Origin: Clostridiales bacterium
Lineage (GTDB): Bacteria; Bacillota; Clostridia; Lachnospirales; Anaerotignaceae
Assembly: GCA_018364635.1 (NCBI GenBank)
Contig: JAGZLR010000032.1
Location: 1 to 22,966, forward strand
Direction: 5' to 3'
DNA: 22,966 nucleotides
The notes beneath the pieces are model-generated. The model saw only the letters and a program-made list of their open reading frames with translations, ran no database searches and was not told where the DNA came from. Position numbers and translations under genes: made by a program. Below are positions 8,812 to 17,516 of this stretch, piece by piece (the first letter of the stretch is position 1; each line of letters begins with the position of its first letter).

Positions 8812-9651
8812 TTATTTTTTTCTAAGACTCCCAGGAGTACACCCAAAATACTCTTTAAACTTTTTAGAAAAATAGTGTACATCACTATACCCTACTTCTG
8901 CTGCAATCTCTGCAATCGATTGTGTTGATGAGTAGAGCAGTCTGCTTGCATGCTCCATATGTAGCATCAATGTATACGCTTTAAAGGTCATGCCTGTCAA
9001 TTCTGTAAAAATGTCTGACAGGTATCGTTCAGAAATGTAAAATTGTTCTGCTACTTCACAAAGGGATAAGTTCACAGAAAGATTGGAAATTAGCAGTCTC
9101 TTTATGTCTTCTACCAGCTTTTTTTTACGGTACCGACCATCTTGCATAAAACATCTTGGCTGGGAGAAGGAATTAAAAATTCTCAAAAGATGCTCCAACA
9201 AAATTCCACTGTTACTCATTAAAGTGTACTTATCATTCTTCGCTTCCATTTCTGCGACAATTTGCTTTTGCGCTTCCAAAAAAGTATGCATATAAGCAAT
9301 TTTTGACACTTCCTGATTAAATCTCACAAGTTCATCTCCACGGATCATATCTCCTGTAAAACCAAAGTATAGCAGATTCATCGAATTTGGTCCTGGGCAA
9401 TATAGATAATGGCGTAAATACGGCGGAATAAAAATTGCTTTACCCGAAGAGACAATTATCCTTCTGTCCTCAAAAAAGAAATGCCCTTCATTACCTAAAA
9501 CAAAACTGACACTCCATTCTGGATATTTATGTGTCAAACCTTGCTCTTTGGGATCAAATTTCACATACCCCAAAAAATCTAACGATGCAGTACAAACATT
9601 ATCCTGATGTATTCTCTTATGAAGCATATTATATTGCACTAACTCTTCCAT
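8812..9651 (-). CDS. AraC-family transcriptional regulator
   Basis: Predicted ligand-responsive DNA-binding activator, 279 aa. Residues 1 to about 110 look like the cupin-type AraC sensing domain, with GKAIFIPPYLRHYL typical of the barrel. Two C-terminal helix-turn-helix units follow at about 196-217 (LCEVAEQFYISERYLSDIF) and 245-267 (SIAEIAAEVGYSDVHYFSKKF), with the standard GYSDVHYFSKKFKEYFGCTP signature. The start is ATG with a GGGGGGAT Shine-Dalgarno just upstream. It lies last in the catabolic cluster, separated from GRE-B by a terminator, so it is probably transcribed on its own. The natural inference is that it senses the imported substrate and activates the dctP promoter. No gene-specific identity is claimed. 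Confidence 0.93.
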   Translation of the reverse strand: MEELVQYNMLHKRIHQDNVCTASLDFLGYVKFDPKEQGLTHKYPEWSVSFVLGNEGHFFFEDRRIIVSSGKAIFIPPYLRHYLYCPGPNSMNLLYFGFTGDMIRGDELVRFNQEVSKIAYMHTFLEAQKQIVAEMEAKNDKYTLMSNSGILLEHLLRIFNSFSQPRCFMQDGRYRKKKLVEDIKRLLISNLSVNLSLCEVAEQFYISERYLSDIFTELTGMTFKAYTLMLHMEHASRLLYSSTQSIAEIAAEVGYSDVHYFSKKFKEYFGCTPGSLRKK

Positions 9652-9701
9652 TCAATCCCCCCTGCTCTTATAAATTTCGGAGTGAAAATTTTTTTCAATT
9701 C

Positions 9702-9721
9702 TATCATATCTGATAATGATA
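9702..9721. promoter_or_regulatory. Dyad upstream of araC
   Basis: TATCAT and ATGATA half-sites separated by 8 bp, 51-70 bp before the araC start. It overlaps a possible minus-strand -10 (TATGAT) and shares the core TATCATAT with the palindrome on the other side of araC. It could be an autoregulatory operator. AT-rich chance is a real alternative. Confidence 0.25.
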
Positions 9722-9756
9722 AAAAATACCACCAATATATAATATTCAAAATAAAC

Positions 9757-9785
9757 AAAAACAGCTTATTTTATAAGCTGTTTTT
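9757..9785 (-). terminator. Intrinsic terminator after GRE-B
   Basis: Perfect 12-bp stem (9757-9768 with 9774-9785), 5-nt loop, with A-runs on one side and T-runs on the other, so it can work in both directions. It starts 15 nt past the GRE-B stop and marks the end of the dctP-to-GRE-B operon. Confidence 0.9.
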
Positions 9786-9800
9786 ATCAAAAATTAATAT

Positions 9801-12224
9801 TTAAAAGCTATGTTCAGTTCTTTCAATAATCTGATCTTGTAATCCTTTATCTAAAGAATTAAAGTACGCACTGTATCCGGCAACCTTCACTACTAAATCA
9901 CTATATGCTTCTGGATGTGCCTGAGCATTTTTTAATTCCTTTGAAGACAAAATATTAAACTGCACTTGATTTCCTTTTAAGTCTACAAGATAACTTTTTA
10001 TCATATCCGCAAATTTCTCTCCACGCAATCTGTCAAATTCCCCAAACCTTGTCAGAAGTGTGCTGGGATGAAATCTTAAATTTAATATATTCCCATCTAT
10101 AAATTTTGAATGGTCGACTTTCGATACGCTCTTTAACGTAGAAGTTGGACCGTGGATGTCTGTGCCCGCGTGAGGTGAAATATTATCAGACAGAGCTTCT
10201 TTCGCATTTCTTCCATCAGACGTCGCTCCAACCGTCTCGCCTTCAGGTACGTTTGCCGTAAGCCCTTGCAGTGAAATTCCAAAGGTTCCGCCTCTCCACG
10301 GCCGATACTTACCTGCTTCTTCTGCAAATAACTCACTAACAATGACTGCATATTGATCTACATCATCACAGTCATTTCCATATTTTTCCAAATGTTTTGC
10401 TTTCTGTTGTAACGTTTTTCCTTCCTCTCCCTCCCAATTTTTACTTAATATCTTAGAGAAATCTTGCAGTGAAATTTCATTTTTCTCAAATACCAACTGT
10501 TCCAGTGCGTATAAACTGTTGCAGACATCTGCAATTCCATGTCCTTGCAAAATAGTATGGGAATAGATTGCATTTTTTCCACCACCCCACGACATATCCT
10601 TCCCCATCTGGATTCTATCGTCCAAAAGACCTGAAGTAAATGGTGTTGGATTTAATTCAGCATCTGTCTTAGAAGTAATTGCCGTTAATGGCACAATAAA
10701 CTTCATGTATTGTTGTAGCTGGTGCTTAAACTCTCTTAAAATATCCTTTATACTATGATATTCTTTAAGTTTTGGCGCATCAAAAAGTTTTTTTCCAGTT
10801 CTTGGATTGACTCCTTCATTGAGTATAATCTCCAAAATTTTTAAGAAGTTGAAGTAACAATCTCCTCCTGTAAAAGAAAACGTCTTTCCAGGAACAACTG
10901 CTTCAGAACAACCGCCAATTCCATAATTTCTTGCATCTTTTTCTGGGATTCCAACTCGCTCTAAGGACGAAATAATAGCTTCATCAGAAAAGAATGCTGG
11001 AAGCCCTCCACCATGCCGCATCAAAACTTCGGATGCATGAACCAACAATTCTTTTGGCGTTTTATCACACACACGCAAAACTGGTGTCGGCTGTGGAAGC
11101 CTTGTATCTGAAAGCGCATCTAAAAATAATTCTGTCAAATCATTGGCACAATTCTCTCCTGACTCATCCATACCGCCTAATGTCACTGTCATAAACATAG
11201 GAGCACCGCTTTTTAGCCTAGTTTCAGACCATGGACGTACCTTGTTAAACCGGCTGATTTTGATATAAAAACATTCAATCAATTCCAGCGCATCTTCTCT
11301 GTTCAGCCGTCCCTCTTTGATATCCTGTTCATAAAATGGCTCCAAATATTGATCGATCCTCCCCAAAGAAATGGAATGTCCATTGCTTTCTATATGAAGC
11401 AGAAGATGAATAAAATACGTTAGTTGTAATGCCTCGTAAAAATCTGAAGGCGCTCTTTCTGCTAAGTTCCGGCAGTTTGCTGCAATCCGTTTCAAGGACA
11501 ATTTGTTTTCTTCTCTTGCAGAAGGAACAAGACGATCCGCCTCCTCTGCAAATCTACAAAACCAGTTTGCCACCGCTTTATAACAAATTGTAACCGCGTC
11601 CAAAAAAAGTTTCTTATCAAATGCCTCGGGATCATTTTGAAAATCTAGCGCTGCCTGAGCCTCATCGACTTCCTGTAAAACTCCTGGAATACCATTCCTC
11701 ATTATTTTAAAATAATCTGGTATAATATGGCCATCTCCTGCTGATTTTCTTACACCGTCATATAACACATCGTTTAGCCGAAATTTGTCTTCTTCCCAGC
11801 AAAACAATACTTCCTCCGGTAAAATCCTGCGTGTCGTCTTTACGACTCTATCCTCATGGGTATTGCCTTTCCAAAACGGAGCGATCTCCAAAACCAGTTT
11901 TTTAGTTTCCTCATCCACATCAAATTTATCATAAGGACGTTTGGAAAACTCATCAATTTCGTTTACCAAAAAATCAATGCTGAATTCAGGAAATAAGGGC
12001 GCCGCATTTTCTTTGGAGGCATGATTTCCTACAATCAGTTCCTCCTCCTCCACACGCACAATTCCCTGTTCCAAAATATCCTTTAATGCGATTGCTCTTC
12101 GAATCACCTGAGGCTCTCCTAAAGTGGATTGATATGATTTGGTAATAATTCTACCTCTATCTGGGCACAAAGAAGCTGTGGCCTCCGAAGCCTTTTTTCT
12201 CAATCGTTCGATTCGGTCTCTCAT
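9801..12224 (-). CDS. Glycyl radical enzyme B (non-PFL type), substrate unknown
   Basis: Oxygen-sensitive radical enzyme of the PFL-like superfamily, 807 aa, with the PFL domain through about residue 660 and the glycine radical domain at the end. The radical glycine is G783 in VKVAGYSAYF. The thiyl cysteine is C439 in ARNYGIGGCSEAVVPG, with E441 two residues later. Families with Cys-x-Glu include glycerol and propanediol dehydratases, choline lyase, hydroxyproline dehydratase, isethionate lyase and some arylacetate decarboxylases. Pyruvate formate-lyase has Cys-Cys, which is absent, so a formate-lyase call is ruled out. The substrate loop SWGGGKNAIYSHTI differs from that of GRE-A, which points to a different substrate or step. 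The start is ATG with AAAGGA about 10 nt upstream. It is 15 nt after the activase gene and last in its operon. No microcompartment targeting or partner genes are nearby. Confidence 0.93.
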   Translation of the reverse strand: MRDRIERLRKKASEATASLCPDRGRIITKSYQSTLGEPQVIRRAIALKDILEQGIVRVEEEELIVGNHASKENAAPLFPEFSIDFLVNEIDEFSKRPYDKFDVDEETKKLVLEIAPFWKGNTHEDRVVKTTRRILPEEVLFCWEEDKFRLNDVLYDGVRKSAGDGHIIPDYFKIMRNGIPGVLQEVDEAQAALDFQNDPEAFDKKLFLDAVTICYKAVANWFCRFAEEADRLVPSAREENKLSLKRIAANCRNLAERAPSDFYEALQLTYFIHLLLHIESNGHSISLGRIDQYLEPFYEQDIKEGRLNREDALELIECFYIKISRFNKVRPWSETRLKSGAPMFMTVTLGGMDESGENCANDLTELFLDALSDTRLPQPTPVLRVCDKTPKELLVHASEVLMRHGGGLPAFFSDEAIISSLERVGIPEKDARNYGIGGCSEAVVPGKTFSFTGGDCYFNFLKILEIILNEGVNPRTGKKLFDAPKLKEYHSIKDILREFKHQLQQYMKFIVPLTAITSKTDAELNPTPFTSGLLDDRIQMGKDMSWGGGKNAIYSHTILQGHGIADVCNSLYALEQLVFEKNEISLQDFSKILSKNWEGEEGKTLQQKAKHLEKYGNDCDDVDQYAVIVSELFAEEAGKYRPWRGGTFGISLQGLTANVPEGETVGATSDGRNAKEALSDNISPHAGTDIHGPTSTLKSVSKVDHSKFIDGNILNLRFHPSTLLTRFGEFDRLRGEKFADMIKSYLVDLKGNQVQFNILSSKELKNAQAHPEAYSDLVVKVAGYSAYFNSLDKGLQDQIIERTEHSF

Positions 12225-12239
12225 ATTAATAACTTCCTT

Positions 12240-13160
12240 TCAAGTTTCGATCACATGAACGCCATAAGCAGTAAACCTTTTTTCTAGCGCTTTCATAAAC
12301 TCCTTTTCTGGCGGCTGTATTTTTTTTAGCCTGTCATCATACTTCATTCCAATACCTTCATATTTTGCTTTTCCGAAACAATGATACGGCAGCAGCTCAA
12401 GGGGAACTTCTCTCTTTAAACTTTTGATAAAACTTGCTGTCAACCATATATTTTCTTCATCATCATTTATTGACGGTATCACAGGGACTCTGAGTAAAAG
12501 TTTTTTCTCCGGAAATTCATCTGCAATAATTCTTATATTGTTTAATATCCCTTCATTGGAAACTTGAATGATTTCCTGATGTCTTTTATCATTAGCAAGC
12601 TTGATATCACACAAAATATAGTCTAAATATTGGATTGCCTCACGTAAAATACTTTCTGAGCAGTATAAGCTGGTTTCAATTGCTGTATGCATCTGATAGT
12701 CTTTTTTTGCTTTTTTTAGCAGATGAATTAAAAGTTCTGGCTGGCTAAGCGGTTCTCCACCGCTGACAGTTATTCCGCCTCCACTTCGTCTATAAAAAAT
12801 TTCATCTTTGGCTACTTCCTCCAAAATTTGATCCACATCTATCTCGTCTCCAAAAATTTTAATCGCGTTAGATGGACAGTTTTCTAAACACTCCTTGCAA
12901 AATATGCATTTTTCTCTATCTATCGACCACTGTCCATCCTTCACTTCTACTGCTTTAACAGAACAAACATCCGCACATCGACCGCATTTTGTACATAAAT
13001 TGTCATTATGCATAAAATCTTTGGAAAAACTTTGACCTTCTGGATTTGCGCACCACGGACATCTTAATGGACAGCCCTTAAAGAAAATGATTGTACGGAT
13101 TCCAGGTCCATCATGGACAGAATACCGCTGAATATTAAAAATTAAATTCGACTGACCCAA
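12240..13160 (-). CDS. Glycyl radical enzyme activating enzyme (radical SAM)
   Basis: Uses S-adenosylmethionine and a 4Fe-4S cluster to abstract hydrogen from the radical glycine of a partner enzyme. 306 aa. The radical-SAM cluster motif is C30-x3-C34-x2-C37 in FFKGCPLRCPWC, and GGE at 134-136 is the SAM-binding motif. An inserted pair of ferredoxin-type 4Fe-4S motifs follows (C56, C59, C62, C66 and C85, C88, C91, C95). The insert is typical of activases for non-PFL glycyl radical enzymes and absent from PflA. The start is TTG, chosen because AGGGGGG lies about 7 nt upstream and the protein starts at the usual IFNIQRYSVHDGPGIRT region. It sits between the two glycyl radical enzymes, 16 nt after one and 15 nt before the other, so it is the obvious activase for both. 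Confidence 0.95.
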   Translation of the reverse strand: MGQSNLIFNIQRYSVHDGPGIRTIIFFKGCPLRCPWCANPEGQSFSKDFMHNDNLCTKCGRCADVCSVKAVEVKDGQWSIDREKCIFCKECLENCPSNAIKIFGDEIDVDQILEEVAKDEIFYRRSGGGITVSGGEPLSQPELLIHLLKKAKKDYQMHTAIETSLYCSESILREAIQYLDYILCDIKLANDKRHQEIIQVSNEGILNNIRIIADEFPEKKLLLRVPVIPSINDDEENIWLTASFIKSLKREVPLELLPYHCFGKAKYEGIGMKYDDRLKKIQPPEKEFMKALEKRFTAYGVHVIET

Positions 13161-13176
13161 AACGATCCCCCCTGTC

Positions 13177-15579
13177 TCAAATTTGGTGAAGAGTCCTATG
13201 GATTAGATGATCCTGTACATCCTTGCCTAATTCAACAAAATATGCACTGTACCCTGACACCCGTACCAATAGATCTCGATATTTGTCTGGATGTTTTTGA
13301 GCTTCTAGTAAAATTTGACCATCAAAAATATTGTACTGCACATGAAAAATACCAAAATCATTAAAAGATCGATTAAAATCTACAAACTTTTGCATGTTCT
13401 CCTGATTATCAACTATGTTCGGAGCAAACTTCAAGTTAAATACATATCCCTGCGGCAGCAAGGAACCGTCTATTTTCGATAAACTACGAGCAACGGCTGT
13501 TGGTCCCAAGAGATCTCGCCCCTGCATTGGTGAAATATTATCATTTAATAGCTCTCCGCCAAATCTGCCATCAGGGGTAGGACCTGTACGCCAGCCAAAT
13601 CCAACATTTCCTGTCAAACTGTAAATGCCTGGCACAAAAGTACCTCCTCGAGGATTTTTGTATTTTTTCATAGATTCTGCAAAAGCTTTTGTCACAAAAA
13701 CAGCTTCCATATCTGCCTCATCATCATCATTACCAAATTTAGGCGCCTGATGAATCAACATAGATTGTATCTTTTGATTTTCTTCTCCCTGAAAATTTTT
13801 TCTTAATGCCTTCACCAATTCTTCCATAGTAATTCTTTTTTCTTTAAACACCAGCTTTTTTATCGCAGTCAAAGAATCTGCTGTTGTAATTGGTCCCACG
13901 GCAAGAGGAGATGAGTAGTTATAGTGAGCGCCTCCAGCCGTAAAGTCTATGCCTTGATCAACACAATCTTCCGTCACAAGGGAATAAAATACGTGAGGTA
14001 CCAATTGTGCCTGTACATTGTCCAAAATATTATCCATTGTAACAATCTGATCAATAAAATAATTCACCTGAGAATTATAAGCTTCTCTCACATCCTCTAT
14101 TGATTGAAAAGTTTCTGGATCTGAGGTCTTCATTCCAACCTGTACATCCATATTGTCAAAAAACTTTTCACCATCATACCACCAATGTTGTTTTCCACTG
14201 TTCAGCGCATATTCTAAACACATAGGAAGACATAGATTTCCCATGTTTCCGCCGGAACAAGTTTTACCGCCTACAATAATTTCCGAACACCCCAGATCAC
14301 TGTAGTTTCTTGCCTCCATAAGTGGAACACCAGCGTTTTGCAGTGCCTCGATAATCACACGATCTGTAAAAAATTTTGGTTTATCTCTTCCAGATGCTGC
14401 ATGGGCACATACTTTCCTCAAAAATCTCTCAGAAATTTTCGAATGATTCCGTACTGCAATATCCGGCTGCATAAGACGAACATCTGTATCGGCATCGATA
14501 CACAAATAGCTAAGCTCATTGGTCGCATCATTTCCGTAAACATCTACTCCCGAAAGAGTAATAGTTTGCCCAACTCCTGGCCCAGCGAATATCATAGCTC
14601 CTTCATTACCATAGATCTTTGTAACTGTAGCTAACTGCAAGTATAAACAATCTAACAATTCCAGAGCAAAATCATCAGTTAATGTCCCTTTTGCTTTTTC
14701 TATTTGGTAATATGGATAAAGATATTGGTCTAGCCTTCCTAAACATACAGATAAACCGTTCACTTCAATCTGTGGTATAAGCTGAACAAACCAGATACTC
14801 TGTAATGCCTCCCAATAATCTCTTGCCGGATAAAATGGCACCCGAGCACAGTTTTGGCTAATCCGCAATAATTCCGCTTTTCGATCCTCATCTGTTTCCT
14901 TTTCCGCCATCGTCCTAGCCAAACAGCTATACCGCTCTGCATAAATTTTTACCGCTTCAATCGTTTCTAATAACCCTTGATAGTATGTAATTTTCTCATA
15001 ATAAGCACTGTCTGTAGGTATGAGGCTAGATATCTTTTCTTGAATCTCCTGCTGGATACCAATAAATCCTTTGTTTAACACCTTCTCAAAATTTGGTACA
15101 AAATGTCCATGCCCACTCATCAAATAATTGGCATTGGATATCACTCCCATATTTAATGAAGTCTTAATCTTCTCTGGCATAATTGCCCAGGCACGGTCTT
15201 TCACCGTTTTTCCTTTCCAATAAACCAAAAGCTCTCTCAGTTCTTCCTGCTGTTTTTCTGTGATAATAAATTTATCTCCAGGCCTAGTCTGCCATGTGGA
15301 CATCTCATTCAGTATCGTTTCCCACTGGAATTCAGGATAAATCAGTCCAGCCCGTGACCGTTCTCCCTGATTTCCAACCAACAGCTGCCCATCATGAATA
15401 TAAATTGGCATTTCCGAAAGAATCTTTTTTAAAGCTTTCCCCCGCCGAATCGGCATTGGTTCCCCTTCTGTTTCCTTATAAGACTCTGTCAGAAGCCTAG
15501 CTCGAGCGGTATCTACTGTTCTAGGGATATGGACCTGCGCTCTTACTTTTTCAATCCGTTCTAATCGTTCCAACTTCAT
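13177..15579 (-). CDS. Glycyl radical enzyme A (non-PFL type), substrate unknown
   Basis: Second radical enzyme of the superfamily, 800 aa. The radical glycine is G776 in RVSGYSAYF. The thiyl cysteine is C431 with E433 (ARNYSDLGCSEIIVGG). The N-terminus carries the family pattern LLTESYKETEGEP...RRGKALKKIL. The region HGHFVPNFEKVLNKGFIGI and the loop DFTAGGAHYNYSS are also family landmarks; the latter resembles the GGAxYN motif of the dehydratase group more than the matching loop in GRE-B does. The two enzymes are clearly paralogous but divergent, with different residues after the CSE (IIVGGKTCSGG against AVVPGKTFSFTGG). The ATG start has AAAGGA about 9 nt upstream. It follows dctM by 21 nt, which links uptake to radical catalysis. 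Reaction class is inferred; substrate is not. Confidence 0.93.
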   Translation of the reverse strand: MKLERLERIEKVRAQVHIPRTVDTARARLLTESYKETEGEPMPIRRGKALKKILSEMPIYIHDGQLLVGNQGERSRAGLIYPEFQWETILNEMSTWQTRPGDKFIITEKQQEELRELLVYWKGKTVKDRAWAIMPEKIKTSLNMGVISNANYLMSGHGHFVPNFEKVLNKGFIGIQQEIQEKISSLIPTDSAYYEKITYYQGLLETIEAVKIYAERYSCLARTMAEKETDEDRKAELLRISQNCARVPFYPARDYWEALQSIWFVQLIPQIEVNGLSVCLGRLDQYLYPYYQIEKAKGTLTDDFALELLDCLYLQLATVTKIYGNEGAMIFAGPGVGQTITLSGVDVYGNDATNELSYLCIDADTDVRLMQPDIAVRNHSKISERFLRKVCAHAASGRDKPKFFTDRVIIEALQNAGVPLMEARNYSDLGCSEIIVGGKTCSGGNMGNLCLPMCLEYALNSGKQHWWYDGEKFFDNMDVQVGMKTSDPETFQSIEDVREAYNSQVNYFIDQIVTMDNILDNVQAQLVPHVFYSLVTEDCVDQGIDFTAGGAHYNYSSPLAVGPITTADSLTAIKKLVFKEKRITMEELVKALRKNFQGEENQKIQSMLIHQAPKFGNDDDEADMEAVFVTKAFAESMKKYKNPRGGTFVPGIYSLTGNVGFGWRTGPTPDGRFGGELLNDNISPMQGRDLLGPTAVARSLSKIDGSLLPQGYVFNLKFAPNIVDNQENMQKFVDFNRSFNDFGIFHVQYNIFDGQILLEAQKHPDKYRDLLVRVSGYSAYFVELGKDVQDHLIHRTLHQI

Positions 15580-15600
15580 ATTAACCAGTCCTTTCCCATC

Positions 15601-16899
15601 TTATAGTGTCATTCCTAAAAGTCTTGGCAAGGTTAAAACCAAATCTGGTACAAAAATAATACATAACGTCAAAATGATGTACATAATAACATAAGGAATT
15701 ACTTGCCGGCTAATCTTTTCCATCTTCACCTTTAAAGAAGATGACGCAATAAACAATGATACACCAACTGGAGGTGTAATAATTCCAATGAGATTTCCAA
15801 TCAGAAAGATTGCGCAGATATGGTATGCATTGATGCCAAAAGGTGCAAGTGCAGTAACAGCTGTCGGTGCAAGAATAATACAAAGAACAATAAGATCAAT
15901 GAAACACCCCATAATCAAAAGCACAAAAAGAAGGAAAAGCATTCCTAAAATTGCACTATTTGCACTGATATTTGTAAGGAAATCAATAAAATATTGGGTA
16001 AGCCCGCTCATACTCATAACATAACTAATTACATAAGAGGTTGCACACAATAGCAAAACTGTAGCTGTCGTCTTTCCAGCGTCTATAAAAATCTCATAAA
16101 GTTTCTTAAAAGTCAGCGTGCGGTAACAGCATGCTAAAATCATAGAAAGAGCTGAACCAATCGCCCCTGCTTCTGTAGCAGTAAACACACCGCTGTACAT
16201 ACCGCCAATGACAATGACAGGTACAGAAATCAGCGGAATCATTTGTACCAATGCCTGTATTTTTTCTTTTTTGGTATATACTTTATCGCTGCCACCTAAT
16301 TTTCTCTTTGTTGCCATCCAAAGTATCGTTACTGTTAAAAATACCAGCGTAATTAGACCAATAGATAAATCTACAATAAATAACGTCCCAATCGATGTTC
16401 CAGTGGCAACCCCCAGAACAATACAAGTAACCGATGGAGGAATCAATTGTCCCAAAGGAGAAGCTGCTGCAATTGTCGCTGCTGTCCAATCATCTGGATA
16501 ACCATTTTCTACCATCTCAGGACCAAGCATCGTTGCAAATGTTGCGCATGTAGCGTTTGCAGACCCTGTCAATGCACCAAAAATAGCACTTGCATATGTT
16601 GCAACAAGGGCAAGCCCACCTTTTCTACGCCCTATTCCAGGCTTTAATGCATTGATTAAAAGATTTGCCATACCTGTCTTCTGATAAATAACTCCCATCA
16701 GTGTAAATAGAAATATGGCAAGAAGTGTGAAGCTATCAAATCCTGAAAAGACACTTTTAATTGCTAAACTCATTTTCATTCCTGAGGCAAACAGACATGC
16801 CACTCCACTAGCGCCAAGAGAGAATGTAATTGGAACACCTAAAAACAAAAACACAAAGAATACAATAAAAAAGGTCAACGCTAATAGTCCACTACTCAT
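15601..16899 (-). CDS. dctM: TRAP transporter large permease (DctM)
   Basis: Large membrane subunit of a tripartite ATP-independent periplasmic (TRAP) transporter, which moves organic acids or related anions using the sodium or proton gradient. 432 aa, the usual length, nearly all hydrophobic segments. It carries the family motifs SPLGQLIPPSVTCIVLG in the first half and NLIGIITPPVGVSLFI in the second, the two pseudo-symmetric hairpins that bind Na+ and substrate. The ATG overlaps the dctQ stop by 4 nt (ATGA), so translation is coupled. GGAGGT lies 8 nt upstream. Substrate cannot be told from the permease. It lies between dctQ and GRE-A in a single run of minus-strand genes. Confidence 0.95.
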   Translation of the reverse strand: MSSGLLALTFFIVFFVFLFLGVPITFSLGASGVACLFASGMKMSLAIKSVFSGFDSFTLLAIFLFTLMGVIYQKTGMANLLINALKPGIGRRKGGLALVATYASAIFGALTGSANATCATFATMLGPEMVENGYPDDWTAATIAAASPLGQLIPPSVTCIVLGVATGTSIGTLFIVDLSIGLITLVFLTVTILWMATKRKLGGSDKVYTKKEKIQALVQMIPLISVPVIVIGGMYSGVFTATEAGAIGSALSMILACCYRTLTFKKLYEIFIDAGKTTATVLLLCATSYVISYVMSMSGLTQYFIDFLTNISANSAILGMLFLLFVLLIMGCFIDLIVLCIILAPTAVTALAPFGINAYHICAIFLIGNLIGIITPPVGVSLFIASSSLKVKMEKISRQVIPYVIMYIILTLCIIFVPDLVLTLPRLLGMTL

Positions 16900-17435
16900 A
16901 CATTGGCACCTCCCTGTTCTTTATCCTTTTCCGTTGAATCATCCAAATATAGACCCACCCAAAATCCGGCAACTCTAAGAACAATACGAAATAGCATCAT
17001 CGCAAATCCAACGATTCCAGCACCATAAATCCATAGATAAGAATACCCGAGATAGGTTGTTAACTGCGCTGCATATTTGGGAATATTTAAGATTGCATAA
17101 TATAGACATGGTACAATAAAAACTAAATTTAGTAGCCATACGAGGGAAAAATATATCTTCTTCAGCAACATATTTTTACTTGCCGCTATTTTATCTGAAA
17201 ATAGTTCTACACATGGGTTCGCATTTAAAGCAAAAAGGTAGCTGCTTCCGATAAAGCAAAGCCAAATATGGAATGTCTGCGCAACTTCTGTCTGGTATGG
17301 TGTTGAAATATGGAAAAAATACCGCGCAATTACGCACCATGCCATCAGTAAAAATAACAGCATTCCACTAAGAAACATTAATGGCCTCTCAATCTTTTGT
17401 AAACCAACATCGATTTTTATAATCAAATTTTTCAT
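16896..17435 (-). CDS. dctQ: TRAP transporter small permease (DctQ)
   Basis: Small membrane subunit that pairs with DctM, 179 aa with four hydrophobic segments, as expected for the family. The second Met of the open frame (17433-17435, protein MKNLIIKIDVGLQ) is preferred because AGGAGG lies 6 nt upstream of it. The longer start at 17453 would place that Shine-Dalgarno inside the gene. The motif RPLMFLSGML and the FHIWLCFIGSSYLF segment are typical. It overlaps dctM by 4 nt and is separated from dctP by a terminator-like hairpin. Confidence 0.92.
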   Translation of the reverse strand: MKNLIIKIDVGLQKIERPLMFLSGMLLFLLMAWCVIARYFFHISTPYQTEVAQTFHIWLCFIGSSYLFALNANPCVELFSDKIAASKNMLLKKIYFSLVWLLNLVFIVPCLYYAILNIPKYAAQLTTYLGYSYLWIYGAGIVGFAMMLFRIVLRVAGFWVGLYLDDSTEKDKEQGGANV

Positions 17436-17462
17436 AGCAATCCTCCTACTCATACCTTATAC

Positions 17463-17499
17463 AAAAATGTTCCCGGCAAAACAAAAATTGCCAGGAACA
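17463..17499 (-). terminator. Terminator-like hairpin between dctP and dctQ
   Basis: Arms 17468-17479 and 17488-17499 form a 12-bp stem with one G-U pair and an 8-nt loop, followed on the minus strand by TTTTTGTAT. It has the form of an intrinsic terminator inside the operon. Partial termination here would give more dctP binding protein than permease and enzyme, a known strategy for solute-binding-protein genes. Confidence 0.75.
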
Positions 17500-17516
17500 A
17501 GGAGAGAGACCATTGG

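Larger units (their letters stand above)
8660..8816 (+). ncRNA. Candidate small RNA ending at palindromic terminator
   Basis: A promoter at 8625-8653 followed about 115 nt later by an 18-19 bp perfect hairpin with a plus-strand T-tract (8808-8820) defines a transcription unit of about 155 nt with no protein ORF. The RNA would be antisense to the first 40 nt of the rpoB leader and to the extreme 3' end of the araC transcript. This is an inference from promoter plus terminator only; no known RNA family is recognised. Confidence 0.3.

Noticed and set aside
9801..15579. Calling either glycyl radical enzyme pyruvate formate-lyase
   Set aside because: Formate-lyase needs adjacent catalytic Cys-Cys; both proteins have a single Cys in GCSE. 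The activase also has the double ferredoxin insert absent from PflA.
9801..15579. Assigning choline TMA-lyase, hydroxyphenylacetate decarboxylase or isethionate lyase
   Set aside because: No microcompartment or choline genes, no small decarboxylase subunit gene, and no sulfite reductase or acetaldehyde dehydrogenase are in the window. Active-site residues beyond CSE could not be aligned reliably by eye.
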